The notes under the pieces were generated by a model. It was not told the DNA's origin. It was given only the letters and a program-made list of their open reading frames with translations, and searched no databases. Shown piece by piece: positions 6,145-6,227 of a stretch of DNA of 6,227 nucleotides (the stretch's first letter is position 1; every line of letters begins with the position of its first letter). Position numbers and translations under genes: made by a program. Source of the stretch: Elusimicrobiales bacterium (GTDB taxonomy: Bacteria; Elusimicrobiota; Elusimicrobia; Elusimicrobiales; Elusimicrobiaceae); assembly GCA_030540535.1 (NCBI GenBank), contig JAUNWB010000085.1:1-6227 (forward strand), given 5' to 3'.

Positions 6145-6227
6145 TTAAAATTCGTAGGGGTCGGTTGTTTTTCCAGTCAGCATTTTACACAGCCGTACTC
6201 CTTCTTCATCATCCGGCATACAGCTTA
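6145..6227 (-). CDS. C-terminal end of an unidentified converging gene
   Basis: One minus-strand frame is open from the window edge to a TAA at 6147-6145. It gives 26 residues that include CMPDDEEGVRLCKML and end TTDPYEF. The other two minus frames have stops within this stretch. The sequence is polar, with two cysteines nine residues apart, and its stop sits 16 bases from the shared bidirectional terminator, as expected for a real gene end. The fragment is too short to assign a family. Confidence 0.5.
   Translation of the reverse strand, partial: SCMPDDEEGVRLCKMLTGKTTDPYEF

Noticed and set aside
1..6227. CRISPR array, insertion sequence, tRNA or defence system
   Set aside because: No spaced direct repeats, transposase, terminal inverted repeats, tRNA-like cloverleaf or defence-type genes were seen. 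All long stretches are explained by the listed genes.

Overview
This window looks like an ordinary chromosomal segment of a diderm (Gram-negative type) bacterium with moderately GC-rich codon use. The periplasmic-type genes support this: a SurA/PpiD-like chaperone, a membrane-anchored M23 peptidase and a thioredoxin-like lipoprotein. The gene set and protein style would fit Elusimicrobiota or a nearby phylum. That placement is a guess from memory and rests on no marker gene. There is no mobile element, CRISPR array, tRNA or rRNA.

Left half, minus strand (read from 2607 down to 1): four tightly packed genes form an apparent operon. In transcription order they are a membrane-anchored M23 (LytM-type) peptidoglycan endopeptidase, a bactofilin, a short SurA_N/PpiD-like anchored chaperone without a rotamase domain, and a PfkB-family sugar kinase whose C-terminus runs off the window. 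The gaps are 15, 15 and 3 bases. The M23 peptidase plus bactofilin pair is a known cell-shape module: the cytoskeletal polymer positions the wall hydrolase. The chaperone could help fold exported envelope proteins. The kinase is probably just co-transcribed.

Middle (2608-2671): a 64-base divergent intergenic region carries candidate back-to-back promoters. The M23 side has an extended -10 so close to the ATG that the transcript may be leaderless.

Right half, plus strand: a TlpA/thioredoxin-like lipoprotein with a CPWC active site is followed by a hairpin terminator. Only ten bases after it starts a large DUF2339 polytopic membrane protein. That gene is broken by an apparent one-base deletion in a T5 run at 4724-4728. 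With one base restored it reads as a single 962-residue protein ending at 6092. A strong terminator at 6099-6129 follows, and then the last 26 codons of a converging minus-strand gene.

I see no clearly new biological system. The points most worth checking are the frameshift in the DUF2339 gene, the M23/bactofilin/SurA_N operon with its possibly leaderless promoter, and the terminator that abuts the DUF2339 ribosome binding site.
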